Of a stretch of 64,000 bases of DNA, positions 7,251 to 15,425 are shown piece after piece. Position 1 is the first letter of the stretch; every line of letters begins with the position of its first letter. Where the stretch lies: NCBI GenBank assembly GCA_024693065.1, contig JAILLP010000036.1, forward strand, positions 62,001 to 126,000, given 5' to 3'. The position numbers were made by a program, and so were the translations under genes. This DNA comes from Paludibacteraceae bacterium (lineage in GTDB: Bacteria > Bacteroidota > Bacteroidia > Bacteroidales > Paludibacteraceae). The notes beneath the pieces are model-generated. The model did not search any database. It was not told the origin of the DNA and saw only the letters and a list, made by a program, of their open reading frames with translations.

Positions 7251-9338
7251 TCAATATTTAGCGTAGAATCGGCGAGCCGCCTCTTCCTGACGAGGCTCCG
7301 AAAAGTTGCTGACACGTTTCATGTAACCGATCACGCGCGTCAGGTAATCCACATTCTTGCTATGGCAAGCAGGGCACTCCTTCAAGTAACGTTTATCAAT
7401 ATTTCCGCAATCGTTGCAGATGGTGTTCGGGATGTTGAACGTGAAGTAGTTGCAACCCTCGTCCGCAGCCACACGCAATAACTGTCTGTATTGTTGTTTG
7501 GAGAGATGCTCCTCCAAGTTCATATGCAATGCGGAACCACCCGTCAGATGCTCGATGTACTTTTTGCCATGGAGTTTGAACTTATCCACCACGTTCAGTG
7601 AAGTGTCCTCCACCACGTAGAAGTAGCTGTTGTAGCAGTCACGAGGCACGACATAGCCATCCTCGCGGTCCCACTTCGCATGCTTCACGCCCACGTTCTC
7701 CGCAGGGATCATCTCGCAGTTGAACATCACCTCCTTGGTACGGTACTTCTTGTTGTATTGCTCCACCAAGCCCAAGACGTTCTGCACGAACTTCACATAA
7801 TCAGGATTGTCCTTGATCTCTATACCGAGGAATTCAGCCGCCTCCACCAATCCGTTCACACCAATGGTGAGGTATTGGCGGGACATGTTGATGTAACCTG
7901 CGTCGAACAATGGGAGCAGACCACGTTTCTGGAAGTCCTTCAAGTTCTCGTTGTAGGCGAGCTGCACTTTGTGCACGAGGTCGACCACCTCCTCCAAGTA
8001 GGAGAGGTAAGGCATACCGTTCTTCACCGCATATTGGATGCAACGGTTCAGGTTGACCGTCAGCACACTCTTAGAACCCGTGGAGACACCACCAGCACCC
8101 AGCGTATAGCTGAAGCCATTGTCTTGGATTTCGTTCCTCAATCGGCAGCAGCTACTCAAGGAGTCCGCATTGTCACTGATATATGTGAAGAAGGAATGTC
8201 CCTCAGCATACATCTCGGCGGTAAAGTCGCCCCATTCCTCGTCCTTCACCTCACCGTTCTCCGTAAGCAAAGCCATCGTCTCGACAGGGAAAGTCAAAGG
8301 AGTCTTCGTGCGCTCCCTATTGAACCATTTCATGAAGCGTTTCTGCAACCAGCTAAGAGACTCCCAATCAGGCTTGGAGCCGTCAGGGAAGATAAAGTTC
8401 TCGAACAAGCTATTGAAATAGTACTTGTCATAGTAGGAGATGTTCCAGAACACAGCCTGGAAGTTACGTGCGCCCGTCGGTTGGTTGATGGAGTAGACAA
8501 TCTGCTCGAAGCAGTCCGTGATCACCTTGTCCAAGGAACGCTGGCGAACGGAGAGGTCCACCACACGCTCAGGATCCTTATAGTAATCCCTGCCGTACTC
8601 TTTCCCAATGAAATAGTTCATGTACATCAGGAACTCAGGCGTGGCGCAGGCGCCGCTCAACATGCTGGACACCATGAAGACCATGTTCACGAAGCCCCCG
8701 CAGAAGGACTTCAGGTTGGACGGTTGCTTGGAGTTACCACCAATAGAGAGCGTACCACCGATGAGCCAAGGGTACATCGTGATACTAGCGCAGTAATTCG
8801 CCAAGCTCGTTTCGTCGTTTTTATAGATAAAGTGGGTGTTCAATAACTGTAAATATTTGTCCGAAATCTCCTTCCCGTACATTTCCTTCAAACGGTCGGT
8901 CAAGAGACGGCGGTTCAAGCGGATGAAGTTGGACTTCGGCAACTCACCGATCAGCGTGGCGATGTTCTTGTTCTCCACGTTAGCGTTCGCATCGTATTTG
9001 CTACCAGTAGCCGAGTTCGTGGCGTTACAGTAGTCGATGAGGAACTTCAGCTTATTACGGACCTCACGGTCTTCCAAGTGTTGCTGACGATAAAGGATGT
9101 ATGACTTCGCCACCATGTAGTACTTCTCAGACATCAAAGCAACCTCAACCTGGTTCTGGATCTCCTCCACGCTCATTCCGTTGTGGATGCTTACCCTGCT
9201 AAGGATCTGGGTCAAGATCTCCTGCGTGGCGAAACTACCTACTGAAAGGAACGCACGTGATATGGCGTTCTTTATTTTATCGATGGAAAAAGGTTCTACA
9301 GCGCCATCTCGCTTAACGATGAAAATATTACCGCTCAT
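7251..9338 (-). CDS. nrdD: anaerobic ribonucleoside-triphosphate reductase
   Basis: NrdD is the class III ribonucleotide reductase that makes dNTPs without oxygen, using formate as reductant in the family. The 695-residue protein begins with an ATP-cone allosteric domain (FIVKRDGAVEPFSIDKIKNA). It ends with a zinc site formed by CNDCG and CPACH, and the glycyl-radical loop RVIGYMKRVSNFSEPRQEE in which the RVxGY glycine carries the radical. It forms an operon with nrdG and sits behind a long leader. No oxygen-dependent class I genes lie nearby. Confidence 0.96.
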   Translation of the reverse strand: MSGNIFIVKRDGAVEPFSIDKIKNAISRAFLSVGSFATQEILTQILSRVSIHNGMSVEEIQNQVEVALMSEKYYMVAKSYILYRQQHLEDREVRNKLKFLIDYCNATNSATGSKYDANANVENKNIATLIGELPKSNFIRLNRRLLTDRLKEMYGKEISDKYLQLLNTHFIYKNDETSLANYCASITMYPWLIGGTLSIGGNSKQPSNLKSFCGGFVNMVFMVSSMLSGACATPEFLMYMNYFIGKEYGRDYYKDPERVVDLSVRQRSLDKVITDCFEQIVYSINQPTGARNFQAVFWNISYYDKYYFNSLFENFIFPDGSKPDWESLSWLQKRFMKWFNRERTKTPLTFPVETMALLTENGEVKDEEWGDFTAEMYAEGHSFFTYISDNADSLSSCCRLRNEIQDNGFSYTLGAGGVSTGSKSVLTVNLNRCIQYAVKNGMPYLSYLEEVVDLVHKVQLAYNENLKDFQKRGLLPLFDAGYINMSRQYLTIGVNGLVEAAEFLGIEIKDNPDYVKFVQNVLGLVEQYNKKYRTKEVMFNCEMIPAENVGVKHAKWDREDGYVVPRDCYNSYFYVVEDTSLNVVDKFKLHGKKYIEHLTGGSALHMNLEEHLSKQQYRQLLRVAADEGCNYFTFNIPNTICNDCGNIDKRYLKECPACHSKNVDYLTRVIGYMKRVSNFSEPRQEEAARRFYAKY

Positions 9339-9547
9339 TATATATTTTTTTTATTATTACATACACACGATTATGGTTTGTTATGGTCCTCAATGACAAC
9401 CTGACAGGAGGCGAAGCGAAAACATACCGAACATTAAACTGAACGACTTACATCATAATTCAATCACAAACGCTCCAAACATTTCCCGGTTCAAGAATAT
9501 CACCAAACACTTCTTAGGCTGACACACCGATTCGACCAAAACATCCC

Positions 9548-9620
9548 CGGTCTGTTCCCCGACCGACAATCTTCTGAAGGGGGACCATACGGTCCACGGA
9601 CAATTCAGGTTCTCTGTCCG
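9548..9620 (-). promoter_or_regulatory. structured RNA in the nrdD leader (class unknown)
   Basis: Read on the minus strand, three stem-loops follow one another: CGGACA/TGTCCG (9597-9602 with 9615-9620), GGACC/GGTCC with a 4-base loop (9582-9586 with 9591-9595) and CGGTC/GACCG (9548-9552 with 9561-9565). They lie between the proposed promoter and nrdD. I recognise no known riboswitch core (cobalamin, THF, TPP, SAM, c-di-GMP) or tmRNA/RNase P signature. It could be a regulatory leader or a separate small RNA. The remainder of 9339-10010 is AT-rich with no gene seen. Confidence 0.45.
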
Positions 9621-9677
9621 CCCATGCCCAAATCATTCGCCTAAAAAAGAACAGTCAAACTCACTTGTCTGCACACA

Positions 9678-9706
9678 CAAAAATATATAATATTATATCA
9701 TCTCAA
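9678..9706 (-). promoter_or_regulatory. promoter for nrdDG or its leader RNA
   Basis: On the minus strand TTG (9704-9706), 18 bases, then TATTTTTG (9678-9685), a match to TAnnTTTG. A start near 9671 would give a leader of about 330 bases before the nrdD ATG at 9338. The AT-rich palindromic stretch at 9684-9697 overlaps it and could bind a regulator, but it is a poor match to an NrdR box. Confidence 0.55.
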
Positions 9707-9951
9707 CCAGATTGGAGCATAAAAAGTTATTAACACGCCTACACCTCCGATTTCCACTAAGTTTTACCATTTTGGACAACTTCACAATACATGTTATACG
9801 CAAAGTTATCCGTATATTGAAAAATATCAATTTGTAAATAATTGACAATTAGGCAGATATGCAATTTTACATAATTTACAGAACGCAAAAAGTTTCCCAA
9901 AATAAAAACCAACAAGCAATAGAGGAATGCACAAAACGGGTAACTTTAGAC

Positions 9952-9983
9952 AAAAAAAGGATGCGGAAATGAATCCGCATCCT
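9952..9983 (-). terminator. terminator of the second porin gene
   Basis: A perfect 10-bp stem, AGGATGCGGA (9958-9967) with TCCGCATCCT (9974-9983), is followed on the minus strand by six or more T. It ends the leftward SLC13-porin unit. Confidence 0.9.
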
Positions 9984-10010
9984 AAACTTTCGTAAAAGGG
10001 ACAACCCCTA

Positions 10011-11369
10011 TTACCAAGCGTACTTCAGCATAGCACAGAGCCTATTGTTGTACACGTCACGGGTAGCTTCAACATCCGCCCATGAGTTGACTTCTTTGCC
10101 ATATCCGACATTCGTAAGCTCATATTCCAAGCCGAATGTCACACCACTAACCGTATAAGAGACGGCAGGACAGACACGCCACATATAGTCGATATTCTTC
10201 ACCGAGTTGCGGGAGAAGATTTGATTACCGCTAGCCAACTCTTCCTTCGAGCCCAAATTCTTGGAGAAGCCTCCGAAGAGATTGAACTTCAACTTGCTGC
10301 CATAGCACAAATCCACCCAACTCGTGAGCGAACGGATAGGCGTGTATTCCTGTGAATAATTCTTGTGGACCTCAGAGACGCCAAAACCATTGTACATGCT
10401 CAAGTGAGCCGTATTCTCCGCCAAAACGCCTTTGGCCTTCAAGGAGAACTTATTCTTCGTATAGTTCACATACAACACCGGAGAGCAGGTCGTCAGACGT
10501 TCGTCCACGCTTATCTTTTTCTCCTTAGTCTCCATAAGTGCATTTCCGTCCTCATCCAAGACATACTTGCCATCATCCCCCACCTTCGCTACCTCATACT
10601 TAACCGTGGCGGTCGTGCGAGGCACGATGGAAAGGATGTCCACACCATAACCGATCTTGAATCCATTATTGGAATAGTCGAAGCCCAAGAACATTTCAGG
10701 GATCTTATTGAACTTAGGGTCATATCCGGTAGGACCAACGGTCTTATACTGGAACTGCCATAAAGCAGCGTACGTGAAGTTCATCTTCGCCAACTTGAAG
10801 TCGTAGCGCAACTGCGGAGAACGGCTGAACGGCTGGAACGGAGAACCGGACGCCAAAGCCAACACCTCCGGAAGGTCGCCCGTCATCGGATGCCAAGTCT
10901 GACCCATCAACAAAGAGTGTTTGTTGTCTCTCCACTGCATCTTATAGTAAGCTTGACGGAGGCGGATCATGAAGTTATTGCCCGTGAATCCACAGAAATC
11001 AGCCTCGATCTTAGCGGTCACGTCCGCATTCAACGCACGCACGCCCGACATGTTCAAGCCAAGACGGGTCGTGATGGCGAGGAAGTTCATCTCCGACTCG
11101 CTGTTCAAATCATACGTGGAGTTCTCCGGGTCGTAGGATTTATCCTTCGGGATCTGCTCGAAGAGACCCGCATTGGTACTGTAGGTCTGGCGAGAATCAT
11201 AATACAGATAATCACGGACGAAACCATAAGGCTTCAACGTCACCTTACCACCATTCTTTGGCTTGTCGGAGAGTTCAGCCTCCGATACCACTTGCGCGAC
11301 AATCGTATCCTGCGCGAACATTGCGTTTACAGACAAGAGCATGGCCGCTACGACGAATAAACGTTTCAT
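10011..11369 (-). CDS. DcaP-like outer-membrane porin, paralogue next to the dicarboxylate transporter
   Basis: This 452-residue outer-membrane barrel has a signal peptide (MKRLFVVAAMLLSVNAMFAQ), the GFVRDYLYYDSR segment, MGQTWHPMTGD, SGSPFQPFSRSPQ and a C-terminal aromatic (KYAW). It is a full-length paralogue of the 218-1561 protein. It lies directly downstream of an SLC13-type transporter. The DcaP family is linked with dicarboxylate uptake in Acinetobacter, so a shared C4-dicarboxylate route across both membranes is a reasonable inference. A strong hairpin sits in the 102-base gap upstream and ends close to the ATG, so expression is probably modulated at that point. Confidence 0.78.
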   Translation of the reverse strand: MKRLFVVAAMLLSVNAMFAQDTIVAQVVSEAELSDKPKNGGKVTLKPYGFVRDYLYYDSRQTYSTNAGLFEQIPKDKSYDPENSTYDLNSESEMNFLAITTRLGLNMSGVRALNADVTAKIEADFCGFTGNNFMIRLRQAYYKMQWRDNKHSLLMGQTWHPMTGDLPEVLALASGSPFQPFSRSPQLRYDFKLAKMNFTYAALWQFQYKTVGPTGYDPKFNKIPEMFLGFDYSNNGFKIGYGVDILSIVPRTTATVKYEVAKVGDDGKYVLDEDGNALMETKEKKISVDERLTTCSPVLYVNYTKNKFSLKAKGVLAENTAHLSMYNGFGVSEVHKNYSQEYTPIRSLTSWVDLCYGSKLKFNLFGGFSKNLGSKEELASGNQIFSRNSVKNIDYMWRVCPAVSYTVSGVTFGLEYELTNVGYGKEVNSWADVEATRDVYNNRLCAMLKYAW

Positions 11370-11384
11370 TTTTAAATTTAATTA

Positions 11385-11426
11385 AGAAAAAGACTACGAG
11401 TCGCGGCGAAGGAGCGCCACAACTCG
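11385..11426 (-). terminator. intercistronic terminator or attenuator between SLC13 gene and porin
   Basis: On the minus strand a 12-bp stem (with G-T pairs) and a 6-base loop spans 11397-11426 and is followed by TAGTCTTTTTC. The T run ends only about 16 bases before the porin ATG (11369). No -7 box lies between hairpin and ATG, so porin mRNA should read through this structure. Confidence 0.68.
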
Positions 11427-11471
11427 CAGTATGGTTTGTTATTTTATTTCAGAAGAACACATGTATTACTT

Positions 11472-12911
11472 TTACTTCAACAATCCGCTAAAGTTAAACA
11501 ATACAAAGTAACCTATAATAAGGCTGATGATGCCGACCACGATACCCACCAACGCCATCTCGCTCTGTTTGATGAATCCCTTCGAGTAAGCGATCGCGTT
11601 CGGAGGAGTGGAGATAGGCAAAGACATGGCGAACGAAGCGGAGAGGGCAAGGCCCACGATCAAGGTCGTCGCACCGCCGTAAGGCTCCAATTTCTCCGCC
11701 ATGGTCGAATCTTGTGCCAAAGCGCAGAAGATAGGAATCAACAAAGCCGCCGTAGCCGAGTTGGACATGAAGGTTGACATCACCAAGCAAAGGATGCCGG
11801 AACCGATAATCAGAATCAACGTAGACCAAGTTTCGAACGGAATGGAACCCACGATATGTTTAGACATCGTCATGCCATCAGGGCCGATTTTGCCTTCCAA
11901 GCCAACGCCCAAAGCGAAACCTCCGGCAACCAGCCAGAGCACATCCCAGTCGATCTTCGCCAAGTCCTTCTTCTCGAACACGCCCGTAATGCAGAATACC
12001 GCGAACGGAATCAGCGCCACGACATTCGCGTTCACACCGAACAATTCCTTACCGAACACCCACAAGAAAATGGTCACCGCGAAGGTAACATAAACCACCA
12101 TCGCCTTAGGGCTCTTGTCCACTTCGCCCTCCAGCTTCACCTCTATGCTCTCCTGCTTTACAGGGAACAACCTGCAAAGGAGCATCCATGCGCAGAAAAG
12201 GATCAATGCGGCCACAGGGACCATCAGCATCATCCAAGTACCGAAGCTGATGTTCACGCCGATCTTCTCCAACCAGCCCACAGCCACAACGTTCGGAGGG
12301 GTACCGATAGGGGAACCGATTCCACCGATATTAGCGGCCACCGGGATAGCCAGCGCCAAACCGACGCGGCCCTTCTTGTCAGCATCAGGCATCGTAGCCA
12401 GCACAGGCGTCAAGATAGCGATCATCATGGCGGCCGTGGCCGTGTTGCTCATAAACATAGAAAGAAGAGCGGTAACGACCAAGAAACCAAGCATAACGAA
12501 CTTAGGCTTCGTACCGAAAGGCTTCAGGATAGCCCGAGCCAACGTAGCGTCCAACTTATATTTCGTCGCTGCGATCGCCAAGACGAAACCACCCATGAAA
12601 AGCATCACGGTAGGGTCCGCGAACGCAGCCATAATAGCCTTATTGGAAAGTTTCTCCCCCACATCTCCGTCCAAGAAGGAGAGCATGCTATTGGAAGTGG
12701 TCAACAGCATCAGAACCATCACCACCACGGAAGTGCCCCAAATAGGAATAGGTTCCATAATCCACATCACAGCCGCCAACACAAAGATGGCGATAATCCT
12801 CTGCTCCACGACAGTCATACCTTCCACGCCAAACGCACTAGTCGGAAGCAACCACACCAACAAAGTCAGGATTATTGATGCGGCAAATCCAATGATTTTT
12901 TTCGTTTCCAT
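11472..12911 (-). CDS. SLC13/DASS family anion (dicarboxylate) symporter
   Basis: A 479-residue inner-membrane transporter with about 11-12 hydrophobic helices. The two inverted-repeat signature loops of the divalent anion:Na+ symporter family are visible as MSNTATAAMM in the first half and MSNSATAALLIP in the second. The nearby proline-containing loops IGSPIGTPPNVVAVG and LPISTPPNAIAYSKG complete the two substrate/Na+ sites. Family members carry succinate, fumarate, malate, citrate or sulfate. The co-oriented DcaP-like porin and the divergent carboxylase operon favour C4-dicarboxylates. The ATG at 12911 (METKKII) is chosen over an in-frame TTG at 12926. Confidence 0.88.
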   Translation of the reverse strand: METKKIIGFAASIILTLLVWLLPTSAFGVEGMTVVEQRIIAIFVLAAVMWIMEPIPIWGTSVVVMVLMLLTTSNSMLSFLDGDVGEKLSNKAIMAAFADPTVMLFMGGFVLAIAATKYKLDATLARAILKPFGTKPKFVMLGFLVVTALLSMFMSNTATAAMMIAILTPVLATMPDADKKGRVGLALAIPVAANIGGIGSPIGTPPNVVAVGWLEKIGVNISFGTWMMLMVPVAALILFCAWMLLCRLFPVKQESIEVKLEGEVDKSPKAMVVYVTFAVTIFLWVFGKELFGVNANVVALIPFAVFCITGVFEKKDLAKIDWDVLWLVAGGFALGVGLEGKIGPDGMTMSKHIVGSIPFETWSTLILIIGSGILCLVMSTFMSNSATAALLIPIFCALAQDSTMAEKLEPYGGATTLIVGLALSASFAMSLPISTPPNAIAYSKGFIKQSEMALVGIVVGIISLIIGYFVLFNFSGLLK

Positions 12912-12982
12912 AAAATTATCATACAAAAATTAATTTCAGAGTAACAAATGGGGGGAATTCATCACCCTCCCCAAATGACTTG

Positions 12983-12990
12983 CAAATGTA
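12983..12990 (-). promoter_or_regulatory. -7 box of the SLC13 transporter gene
   Basis: Minus-strand TACATTTG matches TAnnTTTG, giving a start near 12976 and a leader of about 65 bases containing a G/C-rich inverted repeat (12951-12975). No convincing -33 box. Confidence 0.42.
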
Positions 12991-13124
12991 TATAAATTCA
13001 TTTTACGTGGAACTTGAAAAAAGGTTTTTTTTTGAACAAATCTAAAAAACTATGTTATACAGACTATAATCTGAAATATTTAACATAAAAACAAACATTT
13101 TGCACCCATATAAGCATATTTTTA

Positions 13125-13155
13125 TTGAATCTATCAGAAAAAAAACATAACTTTG
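13125..13155 (+). promoter_or_regulatory. promoter of the biotin-dependent carboxylase operon
   Basis: TTG (13125-13127), exactly 20 bases, then TAACTTTG (13148-13155). Transcription would start near 13162. The roughly 140-base leader contains a weak GGTGT/ACACC hairpin. Apart from this and the divergent SLC13 promoter, the 12912-13303 gap holds nothing recognisable. Confidence 0.7.
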
Positions 13156-13303
13156 CAGTGATTTAAATTTTAGTGTAACCAGACCATTGAGGGTGTTTAC
13201 GGAGGTTGACACCTATTAATATAAAGGGACTTTATTTAATCAACCAATTAGAATATGGGTGAAAACGGGACATCCCGACGTAACCCAAAATGTTTGTGAA
13301 GAT

Positions 13304-14842
13304 ATGATAACAAAAATTCTAGTGGCCAACAGAGGTGAGATCGCCATGAGGGTTATGCGCTCCTGTAAGGAGATGTCCATCAAGACCGTGGCGGTTTACT
13401 CGGAAGCCGACAGAACATCGAGACACGTATTTTTTGCGGATGAAGCTGTCTGTATCGGGCCTGCGCCGTCGACGGAAAGTTATTTGAACGTGGACAAAAT
13501 AATCGAGGCGGCCAAAAAGACCAAAGCGGATGCCATCCACCCAGGATATGGGTTCCTCTCCGAGAACGCGAATTTCGCGAAGCGTTGCAAGGAAGAGGGA
13601 ATCATTTTCATAGGAGCCCCATTCGAGGCGATCGAGTCGATGGGCGACAAAATCTCAGCCAGAAGAATCATGAAGGCGGCGGGCGTGCCTATCGTACCCG
13701 GCAACGAGGAGTCCCTGGACACCTACGAGGACGCCTTGAAAGCGGCGAAGGAGATCGGATTGCCTGTCATGATCAAGGCGACCGCGGGCGGCGGCGGAAA
13801 AGGAATACGCATCGTCCGCACCTTTGACGAACTTGAGAACGCTTATAACAGCGCCATATCGGAAGCCAAAGCCTCTTTCGCGAACGGCATCGTATATATG
13901 GAGAAACTCATTGAGCATCCACACCACATCGAATTCCAGGTGTTGGCGGACCAGCACGGAAACGTGGTGCATCTCTTCGAGCGTGAATGCTCCATCCAAC
14001 GAAAGAACCAAAAAGTCATCGAGGAGACTCCATCACCAATCATGACGGACGAAGTGAGGAAGAAGATGGGTGAGATCGCCGTCAAGGCTGCCAAGGCAGT
14101 GAACTACGAGGGCGCGGGCACCATCGAATTCATGGTGGACGACAAGCTCAACTATTACTTCCTCGAGATGAACACCCGCCTACAAGTGGAACACCCTATC
14201 ACGGAAGAGGTTCTCGGAGTAGACTTGGTGAAGGAGCAGATCAACGTGGCGAACGGCAAACCGCTCCGTTTCAAGCAAGAGGACTTGTCCCAACGCGGAC
14301 ACGCCATCGAGTGCCGAATCTGCGCAGAGGATGCGGAGAACAACTTCACGCCTACCCCGGGCATCATCAAATTGATCACGGAACCTCAAGGTATCGGCGT
14401 ACGTGTGGACAGTTTCTGCTACGAGGGATACGAAATACCAATGTACTACGACGCCATGATCAGTAAGCTGGTCGTATGGGCAGCCAACAGAACCTACGCC
14501 ATCGAGCGTATGCGCCGCGTGCTCTACGAGTACAAGATCACGGGCGTGAAGACAAACATCAGTTATCTGAGGAAGATCCTCGAAGTGCCTGATTTCGTCA
14601 AGGGACACTACACGACCGCTTTCCTCGAGGAGAACAAACAACGGATGGAGAACGTGTCGCTGGACAATGTGGACGGGGACGACGAGGAAATCCACACCGA
14701 CGAGGACATCGCAGCCATCGCAGCCTACTTCGACTACATGGTGAACCAAGACAGGCCAAGCACCTCGACCACGTCGGACAACAGGCAAATCAGCCGATGG
14801 AAAGAATTCGGCAGACGCAACAACATGCGCAACTACGATTAA
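13304..14842 (+). CDS. accC: biotin carboxylase subunit of an acyl-CoA carboxylase
   Basis: This 512-residue subunit uses ATP and bicarbonate to carboxylate biotin on the carrier protein encoded next. It opens with ITKILVANRGEIAMRVMRSC, the AccC-type N terminus, followed by HPGYGFLSENANFA, the ATP-grasp glycine loop KATAGGGGKGIRIV, and EMNTRLQVEHPITE with the catalytic and metal-binding residues. Family proteins are about 450-500 residues; the extra C-terminal tail (about 460-512) is acidic, then basic. An in-frame GTG at 13259 would add 15 residues, but the ATG at 13304 matches family starts. First gene of a three-gene operon. Confidence 0.92.
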   Translation: MITKILVANRGEIAMRVMRSCKEMSIKTVAVYSEADRTSRHVFFADEAVCIGPAPSTESYLNVDKIIEAAKKTKADAIHPGYGFLSENANFAKRCKEEGIIFIGAPFEAIESMGDKISARRIMKAAGVPIVPGNEESLDTYEDALKAAKEIGLPVMIKATAGGGGKGIRIVRTFDELENAYNSAISEAKASFANGIVYMEKLIEHPHHIEFQVLADQHGNVVHLFERECSIQRKNQKVIEETPSPIMTDEVRKKMGEIAVKAAKAVNYEGAGTIEFMVDDKLNYYFLEMNTRLQVEHPITEEVLGVDLVKEQINVANGKPLRFKQEDLSQRGHAIECRICAEDAENNFTPTPGIIKLITEPQGIGVRVDSFCYEGYEIPMYYDAMISKLVVWAANRTYAIERMRRVLYEYKITGVKTNISYLRKILEVPDFVKGHYTTAFLEENKQRMENVSLDNVDGDDEEIHTDEDIAAIAAYFDYMVNQDRPSTSTTSDNRQISRWKEFGRRNNMRNYD

Positions 14843-14879
14843 CTTTCCTAAAAACCATTTACAGACTAAATTCCACAAT

Positions 14880-15401
14880 ATGAAAATAAAGATCGGAAAC
14901 AAAACAAAAGAGATTTCTCTCTTGAGCCAAGACGAGAACAAGGTGGACATCTCTGTTGACGATAAAATTTATCACTTGGACATTGTGATGGCGGAAAACG
15001 GACTCTGTTCCATCATCGCTGAGAACGGCAGATCCTACAACGCAGAGTTGAAACCTTCCGAAAATGGGAGGGAATATACCGTCAGCGTGGCGTTCAAAGC
15101 CTTCAATGTCGAGATATTGAACAATTACCAACACTTCTCGAAAAAGAGCAACGCCAACTTCAAGCAAGACAGGGTATTCACCCCAATGCCTGGTAAAGTG
15201 GTGAAGATCCTCGTGAAGGAGGGCGACGAAGTGAAGGCGGGAACACCAGTCATCATCGTGGAGGCGATGAAGATGCAAAGCGAGTACAAAGTGGCCAACG
15301 ACTGCATCATCAAGAAGGTAAACGTGCAGGAGGGTGAGAACATCGCCGGCAACCAAACACTCATTGAGCTCAGACCGCTGGTAACAGAATCAAACAACTA
15401 A
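14880..15401 (+). CDS. biotin carboxyl carrier protein
   Basis: A 173-residue carrier for the flanking carboxylase subunits. The C-terminal 75 residues are a biotinyl domain (FTPMPGKVVKILVKEGDEV) with the attachment motif EAMKMQ, lysine at residue 131. The first 95 residues form a charged beta-rich module like those of carriers in methylmalonyl-CoA/propionyl-CoA carboxylases of Bacteroidota. It starts 37 bases after the biotin carboxylase stop and ends 24 bases before the carboxyltransferase ATG. Confidence 0.92.
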   Translation: MKIKIGNKTKEISLLSQDENKVDISVDDKIYHLDIVMAENGLCSIIAENGRSYNAELKPSENGREYTVSVAFKAFNVEILNNYQHFSKKSNANFKQDRVFTPMPGKVVKILVKEGDEVKAGTPVIIVEAMKMQSEYKVANDCIIKKVNVQEGENIAGNQTLIELRPLVTESNN

Positions 15402-15425
15402 TCCAAAACTGAAAGATTGAAAGAT

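Noticed and set aside
7680-8846. 388-residue plus-strand ORF across nrdD
   Set aside because: It is antisense to the strongly conserved nrdD gene, has His/Val/Leu-biased composition typical of reverse-frame shadows and no recognisable domain.
9673-9698. NrdR box
   Set aside because: The AT-rich palindromic stretch lacks the paired ACAC/GTGT ends of the NrdR consensus.
9339-9706. Cobalamin, THF or other known riboswitch upstream of nrdD
   Set aside because: None of the conserved cores could be found; only unclassified hairpins are reported.
11856-12878. 340-residue plus-strand ORF across the SLC13 gene
   Set aside because: Gln/His/Arg-rich antisense shadow of a clear membrane transporter.
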